NCBI RefSeq assembly: GCF_028009165.1
Contig: NW_026611617.1
Coordinates: forward strand, 444,001-508,000
Direction: 5' to 3'
DNA: 64,000 nt
From: Akanthomyces muscarius
Taxonomy: Eukaryota; Ascomycota; Sordariomycetes; Hypocreales; Cordycipitaceae
Below the pieces are notes generated by a model, which saw nothing but the letters and a program-made list of their open reading frames with translations, was not told the origin of the DNA and made no database searches. The position numbers and the translations under genes were made by a program. How positions within the stretch are numbered: the first letter of the stretch is position 1; every line of letters begins with the position of its first letter. Below are positions 23,876-35,626 of the stretch, in pieces.

Positions 23876-25064
23876 ATGACGGGGCAATCGAAACCTGCCA
23901 TTTCGCCATGGGGCGGCGCTGTCGCCGGCGCGACCGGTGCTGTCCTTGCCAATGCACTCGTTTATCCCCTCGACATGTTCGTTCTTTTCCAGCTGCGCAT
24001 TTACCACTGGACCAGACCAGGCCGAGCTAACTACGGCCAATCACAGTGTTAAGACCAAGCTTCAGGTCCAAGAAAAGCCAAAGCCCGGTGCCGCCGCCAA
24101 CGACAAGGATGCGCCGCATTATGCTTCGACATGGGATGCCATTTCGAGAATTCTCCAAGACGAAGGTGTTGAGGGTCTCTATACCGGCATGAGCGGAGCG
24201 TTACTCGGCGTTGCCTCTACCAACTTTGCCTACTTTTATTGGTATACCATTGTCCGCACCGTCTACGCCACCTACAGCAAGAGCACTGCCGCCAACTCGA
24301 CCGCCACTGAGCTGTCTCTTGGTGCCGTCGCGGGCGCCCTGGCCCAGCTCTTCACGATTCCCGTCGCCGTTGTGACGACCAGACAGCAGACCGCCAGCAA
24401 AGTCGACCGCAGAGGACTGCTTGCTACCGCCAAGGAAGTTGTCGAGGGCCCAGATGGCATCAGCGGTCTTTGGAGAGGACTAAAGGCCAGTCTAGTCTTG
24501 GTTGTCAACCCAGCCATTACGTATGGCGCCTACGAGCGTCTCAAGGAGACATTCTGCCCCGGCAGAACTAGCCTCAAGCCGTGGGAGGCTTTCCGTAAGC
24601 TGATCCGCAGTCTTCCTCATCCGACTTGAATCTAATTCATTCTCTAGTTCTCGGCGCAACATCCAAGGCACTTGCAACCATTGCCACACAGCCCCTCATT
24701 GTCGCCAAGGTCGGTCTGCAGTCTAAGCCTCCCCCATCGAGAAATGGCAAGCCCTTCAAGAGCTTCGGAGAAGTGATGGCCTTCATTGTAAAAAACGAGG
24801 GCCTACTTGGTCTCTTCAAGGGCATCGGTCCCCAGATTATGAAGGGATTCCTGGTGCAAGGAATTCTCATGATGGCTAAAGAGAGGTACGTCCTTAGCAG
24901 CTCCCCCTGGTCCCTCCCTTGCTGACCACGATGACAGAGTTGAGTTGCTGTTTGTTCTCTTCTTCCGATGGCTTGCGAATATTCGATCCAAAAAGGTTCC
25001 GCAGGCTGCCGCTGCTGTTGCTAGCCAGGCAGCGGCGGGCGCAACTTTGCTTACCACGAAATAG
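23876..25064 (+). CDS. ant1: Peroxisomal adenine nucleotide carrier (PMP47/Ant1 type)
   Basis: Mitochondrial-carrier-family protein of the peroxisomal branch (Candida PMP47, yeast Ant1, animal SLC25A17), expected to import ATP into peroxisomes for fatty-acid activation. Exons are 23876-23976, 24047-24594, 24648-24885 and 24938-25064, 337 aa. Seen: three carrier repeats, the first with YPLDIVKTKLQVQ created exactly by the first splice; the second with FTIPVAVVTTRQQ; the third with ATQPLIVAKVGLQ; and paired GLYTGMS, GLWRGLK and GLFKGIG motifs. The first donor is GTTCGT rather than GTANGT. The third signature has Ala-Lys at the end, as is common in this branch. Peroxisomal location is assigned from family resemblance only. 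Confidence 0.85.
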
Positions 25065-25531
25065 AATAGAGTGTCCAAACGGGGTTCTCAGGACTATTAG
25101 ACAGGCTGCGTTCAAATTTAACATGTATTTTTCTCATCGTCTTTCTCGGCATTTTGTGCATTCGCTGTCGCTATCAATTCCCGCGTATTAAATGTTGTGT
25201 GAATTCAAGCCGTTCCAAACCGGAAACACCAAGGTGCATCAGTGTGTTGCGCCCGCTAGTCCAGGTTGTCAGGATCGGAGTTGCACCATCCTTGGAGTTG
25301 GGGGCGAGTTGGGCGAGTTGGGCAGTGCCCACGTTGTTGGACGAAATAAATGACTAAGCAGCCGACTCCAGATCCTGGGAGGCTGAGGGCCACTGCCGCG
25401 AAAAGAGGCTGGATTAGGTCATCATTTGCCCCACACCCTCGCTAGGGTTTTCGAATTCACACACATTTTCCGCTTGGTTTCCAGTGTCGAGAGTTACGAA
25501 CCATTTGATCGCATACCATCAAACCGCAGCA
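25065..25531. other. Promoter region of rpl29
   Basis: About 470 bp between tandem genes holding the carrier 3' flank and the rpl29 promoter; ctagggttt near 25442-25450 resembles a ribosomal-protein-gene element. I see no gene. Confidence 0.5.
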
Positions 25532-25905
25532 ATGGCCAGTAAGTTGCTGTCAAATTGGGCAAAGAAACCCGCCGAAATGCTAATCTCGTTTCAACAGAGT
25601 CGAAGAACAGTTCCCAGCACAACCAGACCGCCAAGGCGCACCGCAACGGGTTCGTTTCGCTACTCGCGCTGCCGAATTCACTATAGTCCTAACTGTTTGT
25701 ACAGCATCAAGAAGCCCAAGACCTCGCGCTACCCCTCTCTCAAGGGTACCGACCCCAAGTTCCGCCGAAACCACAGACATGCCCTGCACGGCAACATGAA
25801 GGCTCTGGTGCGCAACACCTCACGACGACTCCTACTCCTCCTACGTACGATTGCTAATTGATATAACAGAAAGAGGCCAAGGAGGGCAAGCGCGACGCTG
25901 TTTAA
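25532..25905 (+). CDS. rpl29: 60S ribosomal protein L29 (eL29)
   Basis: Small basic protein of the large cytosolic ribosomal subunit. Exons are 25532-25538 (7 nt), 25598-25649, 25705-25807 and 25870-25905, 65 aa, the normal size. Seen after splicing: MAKSKNSSQHNQTAKAHRNG, then IKKPKTSRYPSLKGTDPKFR, then RNHRHALHGNMKALKEAKEG, a near-canonical eL29. Three introns in 65 codons, including a 7-nt first coding exon and a GTTCGT donor in intron 2, mean that single-frame reading misses the gene. No alternative identity is plausible. Confidence 0.96.
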
Positions 25906-27110
25906 ACCGGTCCATGGAGTTTTAACGGAATAATGCATTAGATGGGTTGAAAAACGAGGTTCACAGTTGGCCTCTCCAGCTTGCCTGTTATAGCGCTGGT
26001 AAATAAATGAAACAAAAAAAATCATTTTTCGGCTGTCATTTCCTGTCCATACTATCACTTGTCACGAACCTTCGGGTCTACCTTGCTACGCCCTGTGCTC
26101 GAGTGTCGCCATGCGTCGACTTGAACGAACGAACTTGACCATCGCCGAAACTGCTTTCCCGACATTGCCTGTCCTGCAACATCTAAGCATTCATCCAGCC
26201 TATTGTATTGAACCTTGATTTGGATGGACATTTCTGGCTTCCGACTCATGAAATGCCATCTCCCGCGGACAACGTATCGCGACGGGAGTGAATCCATCTT
26301 ACCCACTCCGGCTGCACTTGCCATGAACGCTGTATGTATGAGAGCTGTGAGAAGTTGTCGTGACGTTATTTCGATAAAGCACGTGTTCGGCGCTCCACGA
26401 TGATGAATTTACTGGTCGTCCTAATGCTCGAAAGGGCGAAACACGCACAGTACAACGGTCGCTCCGAGCGTTTTACAATTTAAATACAGCGGCCGCGTAG
26501 ATCTAACGAACCAAACAATTTACTGCTAGGATATAAATGCCGCATCTACTACTTTGCCTTTCCACCGAGTCAACGAGGCAGCACGGTTGTTCTGTCCAAC
26601 GTGCCCAAACGCCAAACGTTCCGTCCATTGGCTGGGACTGTGTGGCTCGAGAGCCTGGGTGCATTACCTAAGGCACCACAACGGAGCAAGCGCTGAGCCT
26701 TGGGCGCAGCACACCCGACTGTTTCAACGCCTCTCCACCTCTTCTCAACTTGTACACTGCCCATTCTGCGTGGCTCTTGGTCATATCACCGACGATATAT
26801 TCCTAAGGGGTCGGATTCTGTTTGCCTGGCAGCAGACACTCTTCTTTCATTGCAAGCTTTTTCCATGTTTATTACAGGTATATTCAGCACTCAGCGCCGA
26901 TCTTGCCCCCGAAGCCTCGCCTGACACCTCCTGCGCAGAATTTCCCTTCGTTTCGTAACATGCGATAGTCTGGCTCTCATCTCACCATCAGAACTCCTTT
27001 GAGGTCAGCAATTTGCTGCAGGAGTCAAGCAGACTTATCTTCGTGTCATAATTCTCGATTTTCCATCCCTGATCACACTTTCCTCGGTCTCGACTTTCCT
27101 CGATCGAATA
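25906..27110. other. Intergenic region upstream of vts1
   Basis: About 1.2 kb with the rpl29 3' flank and, from roughly 26500, the likely promoter and long leader of vts1. Plus-strand open frame 26554-26958 has no family resemblance and is taken as leader. Confidence 0.5.
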
Positions 27111-29064
27111 ATGCTCAACATGTCTGGAAATCACGTTATCGGAAATCGAAACAGCACCCCTGAAGCAAACTCGGTGTCTTCTTTGCGGCCACCTTCCTCT
27201 AGAGCCGTAGGATCTGCTAGCTCTCTTCGCGCATCTGCAGATATGAGTTCCATCTCTGGGCCGGCTCCGTCCAGTCGCATTAGACCTTCTTCTGACTTCT
27301 ATGGGCAGTCGCAGTCGCAGCAGTCTCATGGCCACGGATCATTCGATACTGACTCTCAGGACAAGATTGCTCAGCAGTGGATTGCTGACATCGATCAATA
27401 TGAGACAACGTTGGAGGAAATGGCCGCTGCAACACTGGACCAGGACTTTAAGGATGAACTCAGTGCTATTGAGCAGTGGTTTCGTGTTCTGAGCGAGGCC
27501 GAACGTACGGCCGCTCTCTATGCTCTACTCCAGCAAACCACACAGGTCCAGATTCGTTTCTTCATCCAGGTGCTGCAGCAGATGGGCAAGAATCATCCCA
27601 TGTCTGGCGTGCTCTCTCCCGCTACTTTTGACAAAGGTATAGCCGATACCGGTCTTGGATGTTACTCAGGAGGCTAACTGGTGCTTTAGACCCTATGTCT
27701 AGCCGTCTCAGCGATGCGATGAACAAGCTTACAGTCGACCCGTCCCGAAATTCCTTTACCCGCGCCTCTGCTAGCACGGCCGCCCCGGGCAAACGTCACT
27801 CCGTCCTGGATTCTTCGACTATCAACGCCATGTTCCCAGATGCCGCGGCCGCTATTGCTACTGAGAAGGCCAAGTTTACACAACAAACTGGAAACCCACC
27901 GTCGTCTAACAGAAATAGCGCTGCCGTTGATCCACGATCATCAATGGCCGCGCACCAAGACTCTCGCGAGGCAGTTGGATCAGGGGTTTCCCCGTGGGGC
28001 TCAGACCCAAGCAACTCCAAAGCCTCTGCTTCACAGGCTCCCATGGGCCAATTCGCGCAGCCTGCATCGTCCGGGGGCCTGAGGTCGCCACTGCCGCAGC
28101 TGGGAAACAACGCCACCATTCAAAGCACTACGCTCGCTGCCCCTGAGAAGAACCCGTCTGATCTCCCGATGCTTTCTCCTTACAATGGTGGAGGCAGCGG
28201 CAATTGGGCGTCCATGGTCAACACGCCGATGACCTCTACCTTCAACACCAACCAGCAACCGGGATCCCAAGCTGATATGATAGCGAATGCGACTGCTATG
28301 AAGCTGGCTGCCCTGTCCACCGTGAACAATCGCTTTGCGCTTGATGATGCTCGCAAATACCGAAGAGCGCGGTCAAATGATGCACCTGGCAATAGCCAGA
28401 TGTCGCCACCTGCCCATGCTCACGGCCTCAATATCCCTGGTGCTAATGTTGTCATGATCAATGAGCACGGCCAAGTTCTGAGCCGAGAACAGATTCTCGC
28501 ATTGCAAGCCCAGCAAGGGCTCGGGCTTGGCAATCGCTCACGACCGAAGTCCCCTGGTCTTTCCATGCAGCAGCCTATGGGCCAAATGCCACAATTCGCT
28601 TCACCTCAGCACAATGGATTCCTGAGCGCATATGATGGCTCCGGCGTTATGGCCAGCAGCATCCCCGCGGTCAACTTGGGGCAGCTGGGCTTGTCTGGAC
28701 ACGAAGGCTACTTGTCTGACCACTCAGACATGGTGCGTGGTCGGTCGCCAAGAGGCCGTAGGGGTAGCTCAAAGCCACCGGAGGATCCTACAGACCCAAC
28801 TCTGCTCCAAGATATTCCAAGCTGGCTTCGCAGTCTTCGCCTTCACAAGTACACGGACAACTTGAAGGATATGAAATGGACTGATCTTATTGAGTTGGAT
28901 GACAAGGCTTTGGAGGATCGCGGAGTGAATGCTCTCGGTGCGAGGAGGAAGATGCTCAAGGTATTTGAGCAGGTCAAAGGTACGCTTGGTTTACGTCCCA
29001 ACAACACACAATTCTGCCGCTAACATTCCATATAGACGCTAAGGCTGAAGGACGCATTAATTAG
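27111..29064 (+). CDS. vts1: Vts1-like SAM-domain RNA-binding protein
   Basis: Cytoplasmic RNA-binding post-transcriptional regulator. Vts1/Smaug SAM domains bind hairpins with CNGGN loops and recruit the deadenylation machinery. Exons are 27111-27636, 27690-28979 and 29036-29064, 614 aa. Seen: a Ser-rich start; a conserved helical N-terminal region ([20 protein letters not shown] and NALF-like sequence, about residues 80-165); a long disordered Asn/Gln/Ser-rich middle; and a SAM domain at about 560-605 with [37 protein letters not shown] and [17 protein letters not shown]. The terminal 29-nt exon encodes DAKAEGRIN, the usual fungal ending. Confidence 0.92.
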
Positions 29065-29471
29065 TTCCCATTCTGCAGGTACAGTATGGGCATGACGGTG
29101 ATGCATCCGAAAACCGACGGCCGATGTGTTACATCAACTAGCATCATAATTGAGGAGGCGTAGATTTGGCATGGACACCTAGGTTGGATGGTGTTCATCT
29201 TCATGTTGAAACCTTACGACTCTAAATCTGCGTTCAGATTTTTGAATGACAAAACGCGCCATATTGCAAGACTTTCTAAATATTGTACACAATTCTACGA
29301 GTTTTATACGCAAGATGACTATCCGTAGCAGTTGCTGAGCCTTGGTGATAGAAGTGCCCCGGAGGGTGGGGCCGCCTCACGTACGTGTACCTGCCGTTCA
29401 GTGCAGAAGCTTAACTTCCATTACAGCCGATTTTTAGATCCATCTAGCACAACACATGTGCCGCAGGGACG
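29065..29471. other. Intergenic region between vts1 and the TFIIIC gene
   Basis: About 400 bp of 3' flank and promoter between tandem genes. I see no gene. Confidence 0.6.
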
Positions 29472-32400
29472 ATGACAAGCCTTGCGCACGAAGAAAACTC
29501 CGACGCTGACTCTGATCTTGAGGAGCTCCAGGGAGATATTGCGAAATTCGACGAATCTGTCCGCGAATTTTTAGCATCGCATGGAAGCAGTGGGGATGGC
29601 CAGACGTACGATAGACCGACCCGCGGAGGGAGGGGATCTCGAGGTCCGAGAAAAGCAGCAAAGCCTCGAGGCGACATCACTGCGCGTCTGTCCAGGGTAA
29701 ACCAGGCCTTCTTGACCGGTGATTACGATCGCGCTTTGGAGCTCGTATCGGAAGTAATCAGAATCAACGCGGAGACATTTCAAGCATGGACGGCACTCGC
29801 TTCAATCTTCAGGGAGCAGGGCGAGCTAGATCGCGCTCTCGCAGCGATGATGTATGCTGCACACCTGCGACCCAAAGATATCGGCGGCTGGCTTTCATGC
29901 GCGTCATATGCACTCGACAATGTCGGGGGTAATGAAGAGGCAAATATGAAAACCGCCCGACTTTGCTTCTCAGCAGCTCTGAGAGCCGACCCCCAGAACC
30001 GGGAAGCAAGACTAGGCAAGGCAGCCGTCTGTCACGACCAAGGTCACTACTCGCAAGCAATATTGGAATACAACTACCTATTGAGGCAAAGACCGGCAGA
30101 GCTTGACATTGTTCGAAAATTGGTGGAAACATGCGCCGATAATAAAGAGAACCCAGCCGCTGCTGCATCTGCAAAAACAGCATACCGGCGCTTTTTTGAC
30201 CTTGTGATTCCGTCCGGAGCTGGAGATAGATTTGAAGGACTCTGGTACGATATTGGCATCTACATAGATCTCTGTGCGTCAAGCGGTAGCTACCGCGGAA
30301 CAATCAAAGAACTCAAAGCCCTTGCCAGGTGGATGGTTGGGCGGGCGTCCGAGGAGTACTGGGATGAGATTCAAGATGATGACCGTGAATGGGATCTGGA
30401 CAATAGCAGGCGAAGCCAATGCACTGATTTCGACGAGTCATCATTCTCGCCATCGCTATATGGAGCATCATTACCACTAGATCTCAGAATGAGATTGGCC
30501 ATCCTACGCCTTAGACTTTTGGAAAAGCAAGAAACGATGGTAAGACACCAAAATGGTATAGTCTGCCTGAGTATTGTAGCTGACACCTTTATCAGGTACA
30601 CCTGGAGTTCCTCGACCCTTCCGCACAGACTACCAGAGACTTCATCAGCGAATTTCCTTCCGTCGCATATGACCTTGCCGAGGAACTCCTGAAGAGCGGT
30701 ATTACAGACGTCGCCACAAAGGTACTAGAGATATTCCGGGATGTTTCGGAGGTTCCAGAGTCTGCTGTATTACTGCAGCTCGGCCGATGCTACATTTTGA
30801 CTGGGGAGCAGCCAAAGGCGGAGGAGTGTTTTCTTGCCGCCCTCGATGTCGATGAAGATTCTATAGATGCTCGCATTGAGTTGGCAAACATGTACGAAAA
30901 GGCCAAAGAAGGCGAAGAGGCTCTCATTTTGGCAGCAGAAGCCATGGCGTTGCAGGATGCGCAACATCATCAGGCCGGCCATGGAAGAGGGGATATCACC
31001 AGCCGTTTGGCCAGCCACCAGGAGGAATTGCGACGTCGTCTTTCACAGAATGATCAAAGTGTTGTCAACAGTGGACCGAGTAAGCAATCGCGCGTTCCGA
31101 GGCGTTACCGGCCCAAGAGACTAGCCGGTGCCGATACGCTGCGCCAAGACGAGCAGGCTCGTGCTCTCAAGTTGTCGAAGCAATATGAAATTGTGAGAGA
31201 TCTAAAACTTCGGATCTCTGAAGGACAGATCAATCTCAATGACGAGTGGATGAGTGCCTCGCGAGATCTAGTCGACGACTTCAGATCACTGAAGCGATTT
31301 TACTCCTGGGACAAGTACCTCCACTTTCTTCGAAAAACACCAGCATCTATACAGACAACTTCACAAGCACCGGAAAGTGAACTGTCCCAGATGTATGAGC
31401 GCTTGACACGATGTAAGCCTAAAATCCAGTAGCAGTTTCCATCGCAGCTTTGATTTACTAATATGCAATTAGCCCTCGCGCCACAGGCAGACAGCAACAT
31501 GGCTGGCGGCCAGCCAGGAATGCATCAGGGCATTTCTTTTGACAACTGGCTGAATATTTTCCTGGATTACGCCATCGGACTTGCGATGAAGCACCAGCGG
31601 GAAGAAGCTTATCAGGTGTGCGAAGCTGCCAAAGACTCCGTCGTCTTCCAGGCTTCAAATCATGAGTTCCTCATCCACATCGCATGGACCGGTATGGAAC
31701 TTTTTCTCTTACATCCGGATCGACACTGCTAACAGGCCCAGTTTGTGCTATCTACACCAACGACGAAGAGAGATGTGTCGCGATTGCTAGACATCTGATG
31801 AGAGATGGTGTAATGACCGACGCGCATCGAATGTTTGCCCTGCTCTCAAAACTATGCCAGTCACCTGTTTCTTGGTATACTTCGGGGCCGGCGCAGAAGT
31901 TTATTCTACGTCAGATCCGGGCCATCGACAACAGCTACGAGGAGCTTTTTGCCACAAAGTTCGATTCCTCTGACGCTGGAGACAAGACATTCTTGAAAAT
32001 CAACATGGATGTATGTCTTCTAATGCTCTACGGTCACATATTGTTTACATCGACGAGCTATACGTATGCCATCAGTAAGTGCTCAAAGCGATGGGTCAAA
32101 ATCTTTCACTAATCACGCCGTCAAGGTTATTTTTTACGCGCGAGATCACTTGATCCAAGTAATCCTATGGTGAATCTTAGCTTAGGCTTGGCTTATGTCC
32201 ATTATGGGCTGAAAAGACAGTCTACAAATCGTCAATATCTTCTTCTGCAAGGGCAAGCTTTCATTAGTCAGTACCTTGAGGCAGGCGAAGGCAATGGAGC
32301 AAGACCGCTTGCAGAAAGATATTACAACACTGGGCGGCTTTTTCAGCTTCTGGGCCTCAGCCAGTTAGGCTCTAATCTCTATTCCAAAGCGATTGAGGCC

Positions 32401-32529
32401 AACGATGCGGCAGAGCAACGCAATACTGACATTGACACTCTGGTAGCCGTTAACAATTTCATGGCGTCCATGGCCGTTGGAAATAAAACGGCTGCATTTT
32501 CTCTGCTGAAGAAGAAATTGATACTGTAA
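29472..32529 (+). CDS. tfc4: Transcription factor TFIIIC subunit tau131 (Tfc4/Sfc4)
   Basis: TPR subunit of TFIIIC, which binds A/B boxes and recruits TFIIIB to tRNA and 5S genes. Exons are 29472-30539, 30596-31412, 31473-31691, 31736-32074 and 32126-32529, 948 aa. Seen: an acidic N-terminus (EENSDADSDLEELQGDI); a first TPR array at about residues 70-240 (GDYDRALELVSEVIRINAET, then EQGELDRALAAMMYAAHL); a second at about 400-480 with GEQPKAEECFLAALDVDEDS; and the hallmark C-terminal region YFLRARSLDPSNPMVNLSLG with YVHYGLKRQSTNRQYLLLQG. Removing the intron at 32075-32125 is what joins AIS to YFLRAR. Identification rests on that C-terminal block. Confidence 0.9.
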
Positions 32530-32817
32530 CCCTAATGTCAAAAGAATTATGTACTATGAATAATATTAATGTATTCATGAGCAATTTATTACTTGCAGTC
32601 TTCTCTTGTATATTTCATCTGGCGTGCTGCATCCTTCATAGGCCACGCTACCTGTGGCGTGGGGCTAGCGTCCAGCCCAAGCCGCCTCGACAGTGAACCA
32701 TGACAGATCATCCGTAAAACGGCGTGAGCTACCAACCACCTCCAACTACCCCAAGCGCAAAACGGCTTGCAACGTTTGCGCACGGTAATCGCAGATGGGT
32801 GTAACGACTCCGGAAAA

Positions 32818-35313
32818 ATGTTGATTACCGCAAAAGCACAAAGAAGCATAGCTACTACACTATTGGTTCTATCGTCAGGTATTCATGCGACTGAGCCGAC
32901 GACACCAGCTACCCAAGCTGAGACGACACTGAGATCGAATTATGGCGGGGCCATAACTGGCACGAGCCAGTGCGAAGCGCGAACGATAAACTACATCACA
33001 CATACGTTGCCGCAGTCATGCCTTACCAGCAGCTGGTCAAGCACAGCAGCTGCGGTAGAGAGCACACCGCCACGGACAGCTACCGAACCGGCGACGAGCG
33101 GAGAGAATATCACTGCGATCGTTGCTGATACAGAATCGTCCGAGACCTCGACGCCTACAATAGAAGTTAGCCACAGCTCAGAATCAGCTGAAGCCGATTC
33201 GACGGCCGAACCATTCATGTCTTTCGAAGACTGGAAGGAGATGATGTTGCAAAAGACTGGGCAGGACCCTCAAGATCTCAAGCAGCGAAAGGGCTCGGAA
33301 GCGCAGGTCGAGGAACGACAAAGAATTCAATCATATACTGGAAGCGATTTGGGGGATGAGGGCGAGATTTCTTTAAATTTTGGTGGATATACGGAAAACC
33401 CAGATGCTGAGAATGGCTCCCACGGTAGCAAGGAACATACCGACGAGTCGTCTATCGACGTTGGACAACCCACGCTCCACCGCAACAAAGATGCGGGCAA
33501 AACGTGCAAAGAGAGATTTTCTTTTGCCTCGTTCGACGCTGGAGCTACGATTCTCAAAACCAGCTCCGGGGCACAAAATTCCAAGGCTATCCTGGTTGAG
33601 AACAAAGACACATATATGCTTCTGGAATGCGCAACGCCGAATAAATATGTCATTGTCGAACTTACGGATGATATTTGGGTCGACACCATTGTGCTGGCGA
33701 ACTTTGAGTTCTTCTCCAGCATGATACGCCATTTCAGGGTCAGTGTCAGCGATCGATACCCCGTCAAGATCGATAAATGGAAGGAGTTGGGGACGTTTGA
33801 GGCCAGAAATTCACGTGATATACAAGCATTTCTAGTTGAAAACCCGCAAATATGGGCAAAATACCTGAGGCTGGAATTTCTAACTCATTATAGCAATGAG
33901 TTTTACTGCCCTGTCTCCTTGATTCGAGTCCATGGATCGCGGATGCTTGACAAGTGGAAGGATAGTGAAACTGGGACTGATGATGACCACCCGGGTGAAA
34001 TCGAGGGGATACCAGAGAGCGAGCATGCTCTTTCTGAGAAATCGTCCGAGTTGGCCGGCTCCGAAGGGAGTAACACTACAGCCGCAATATTTGACGATAC
34101 CTGCCTTCTTATCGAATCGACGCCTTTCCAGCTACCTTTAGTTATGTGTCCGGTGGAGATGGTCTCGCCTCCGAGGAACAGTTCTGACGCTGCAACTGAA
34201 CATGCTCGCAGCACGCAAGACAGAAAAGCCGGCGAAGAAGAAATGACCGAGCATGAGCGACAGCAAATAACTGCAAGCTCGCAAGAAACTACGACTAGCG
34301 TGGTAAGCCCATCTACTGCGCCTAAGACCGCGAAATCGGCCGGCGAAATCGGCACGAAAGTTGAAGACGAACGCCCCAACGACAATGCTTCTTCTAAAAA
34401 TATGAAACCCAACACGACGGAGACAAGCTCTTCCTCGTCGCCAGCGGCAGCTGGAGCAAAGAGCCCAGTTGCTTCTCCCTCGAATAGCAGACCTAGAGGC
34501 AATGGGACGAATGTTGCAACTCCATCACCACCAACAATGCATGAGGGCTTCTTCAACTCTGTTACCAAGCGCTTACAACAAGTGGAGACGAATCTAACCT
34601 TGTCACTCAAGTACGTCGAGGATCAATCCAAGCACGTGCAAGATGCTTTCCAGAGATCTGAGCAGAAACAGATTCTAAAGATCTCTTCGGTTCTGACCGA
34701 GCTGAACCAGACCGTTCTGGAAGAGTTGCGCAACTTTCGAGATCAGTACGATCAGATTTGGCAGTCAACAGTCTTGGCCCTGGAAAGCCAGAAAGACCAG
34801 TCGCAGCGGGACATACTGGCGCTCAGCTCCCGGCTTCACGTACTGGCAGATGAAGTTGTGTTTCAGAAGCGCATGGCCATTGTGCAGGCCGTGCTACTTC
34901 TGTCTTGTCTCTTGCTGGTCATCTTTTCCAGAGGCGTCCCGATCCCATATCTCGGCTCCCCGTCAGACCAGGGAATGGGCCCGAGTGAAGCATTTGCGGA
35001 AATTCTAGCCTCGATGCAGAGGCGCGACATGTATCCAAGCGGATCGCCCAGGTATCCGCTCGACGCACGAACGCCCACTACGCCGCGGCCTCATACAGCA
35101 AGCTCCCCGGTAAACATGGAAGACTATGGCTACCAGCGACCGTCTCCTCCGTTGACACCTAACAACGAGCTGGATAATAACAGGCCGGATTGGCAGGCCA
35201 ACAGCCATTCGGTCATACAAGCGACAGGGTATGACAAGGGGGCTCGACATATCAGCTCCCGTAAGCCGCTACCTTCTTTGCCAGAAGATGTTTCTTCTCC
35301 CGACCGTTCCTGA
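32818..35313 (+). CDS. slp1: Slp1-type SUN-like ER membrane protein
   Basis: ER/nuclear-envelope protein of the Slp1/SUCO/OPT family, whose SUN-like domain takes part in folding or stabilising membrane proteins. A single exon from the first in-frame ATG gives 831 aa. Seen: a signal peptide (MLITAKAQRSIATTLLVLSS); a Thr/Ser-rich linker; MSFEDWKEMMLQKTGQDPQD; a SUN-like domain at about residues 235-385 (ASFDAGATILKTSSGAQNSK, YMLLECATPNKYVIVEL, LRLEFLTHYSNEFYCPVSLI); a second acidic/Ser-rich linker; a coiled coil at about 575-680; and one membrane helix (IVQAVLLLSCLLLVIF) at about 685-705 before a Pro-rich tail. The frame is open 17 codons further upstream but without an ATG. Confidence 0.87.
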   Translation: MLITAKAQRSIATTLLVLSSGIHATEPTTPATQAETTLRSNYGGAITGTSQCEARTINYITHTLPQSCLTSSWSSTAAAVESTPPRTATEPATSGENITAIVADTESSETSTPTIEVSHSSESAEADSTAEPFMSFEDWKEMMLQKTGQDPQDLKQRKGSEAQVEERQRIQSYTGSDLGDEGEISLNFGGYTENPDAENGSHGSKEHTDESSIDVGQPTLHRNKDAGKTCKERFSFASFDAGATILKTSSGAQNSKAILVENKDTYMLLECATPNKYVIVELTDDIWVDTIVLANFEFFSSMIRHFRVSVSDRYPVKIDKWKELGTFEARNSRDIQAFLVENPQIWAKYLRLEFLTHYSNEFYCPVSLIRVHGSRMLDKWKDSETGTDDDHPGEIEGIPESEHALSEKSSELAGSEGSNTTAAIFDDTCLLIESTPFQLPLVMCPVEMVSPPRNSSDAATEHARSTQDRKAGEEEMTEHERQQITASSQETTTSVVSPSTAPKTAKSAGEIGTKVEDERPNDNASSKNMKPNTTETSSSSSPAAAGAKSPVASPSNSRPRGNGTNVATPSPPTMHEGFFNSVTKRLQQVETNLTLSLKYVEDQSKHVQDAFQRSEQKQILKISSVLTELNQTVLEELRNFRDQYDQIWQSTVLALESQKDQSQRDILALSSRLHVLADEVVFQKRMAIVQAVLLLSCLLLVIFSRGVPIPYLGSPSDQGMGPSEAFAEILASMQRRDMYPSGSPRYPLDARTPTTPRPHTASSPVNMEDYGYQRPSPPLTPNNELDNNRPDWQANSHSVIQATGYDKGARHISSRKPLPSLPEDVSSPDRS

Positions 35314-35626
35314 AGAGGACCAGCCCATCACCTCCCTCCCACATGGTCTTTTTGCAAATAAAAATCATCTACCGATCCGAAAACCAGAATAATGTGAATA
35401 GTCCTTTATAAGCGCCATGGTTGCAAGCAATTATTCCCTTATTTAATGATTACTTCAGCGATTGGTTGGCTGTATATAGCAAGTGTCTGTAGAATTACAT
35501 TACTTTTGTCCTCCAGTCATTCCTCCATTGCATTTAGCGATAGATAGCAAAAGAAGCTTCCAAACACACCCGACTTCCAATTTCGCCGCTGATCCCATGT
35601 ATACATCGTTGACTATCATTGTTAAC
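35314..35626. other. Intergenic region between convergent slp1 and mei2-like genes
   Basis: About 310 bp of AT-rich shared 3' flank. I see no gene. Confidence 0.6.

Noticed and set aside
26554..26958. Plus-strand open frame upstream of vts1
   Set aside because: Cys/His-containing but without a zinc-finger spacing pattern or known family; likely leader of vts1.
33903..34610. Minus-strand open frame opposite slp1
   Set aside because: Antisense shadow of the Ser/Thr/Glu-rich linker of slp1.
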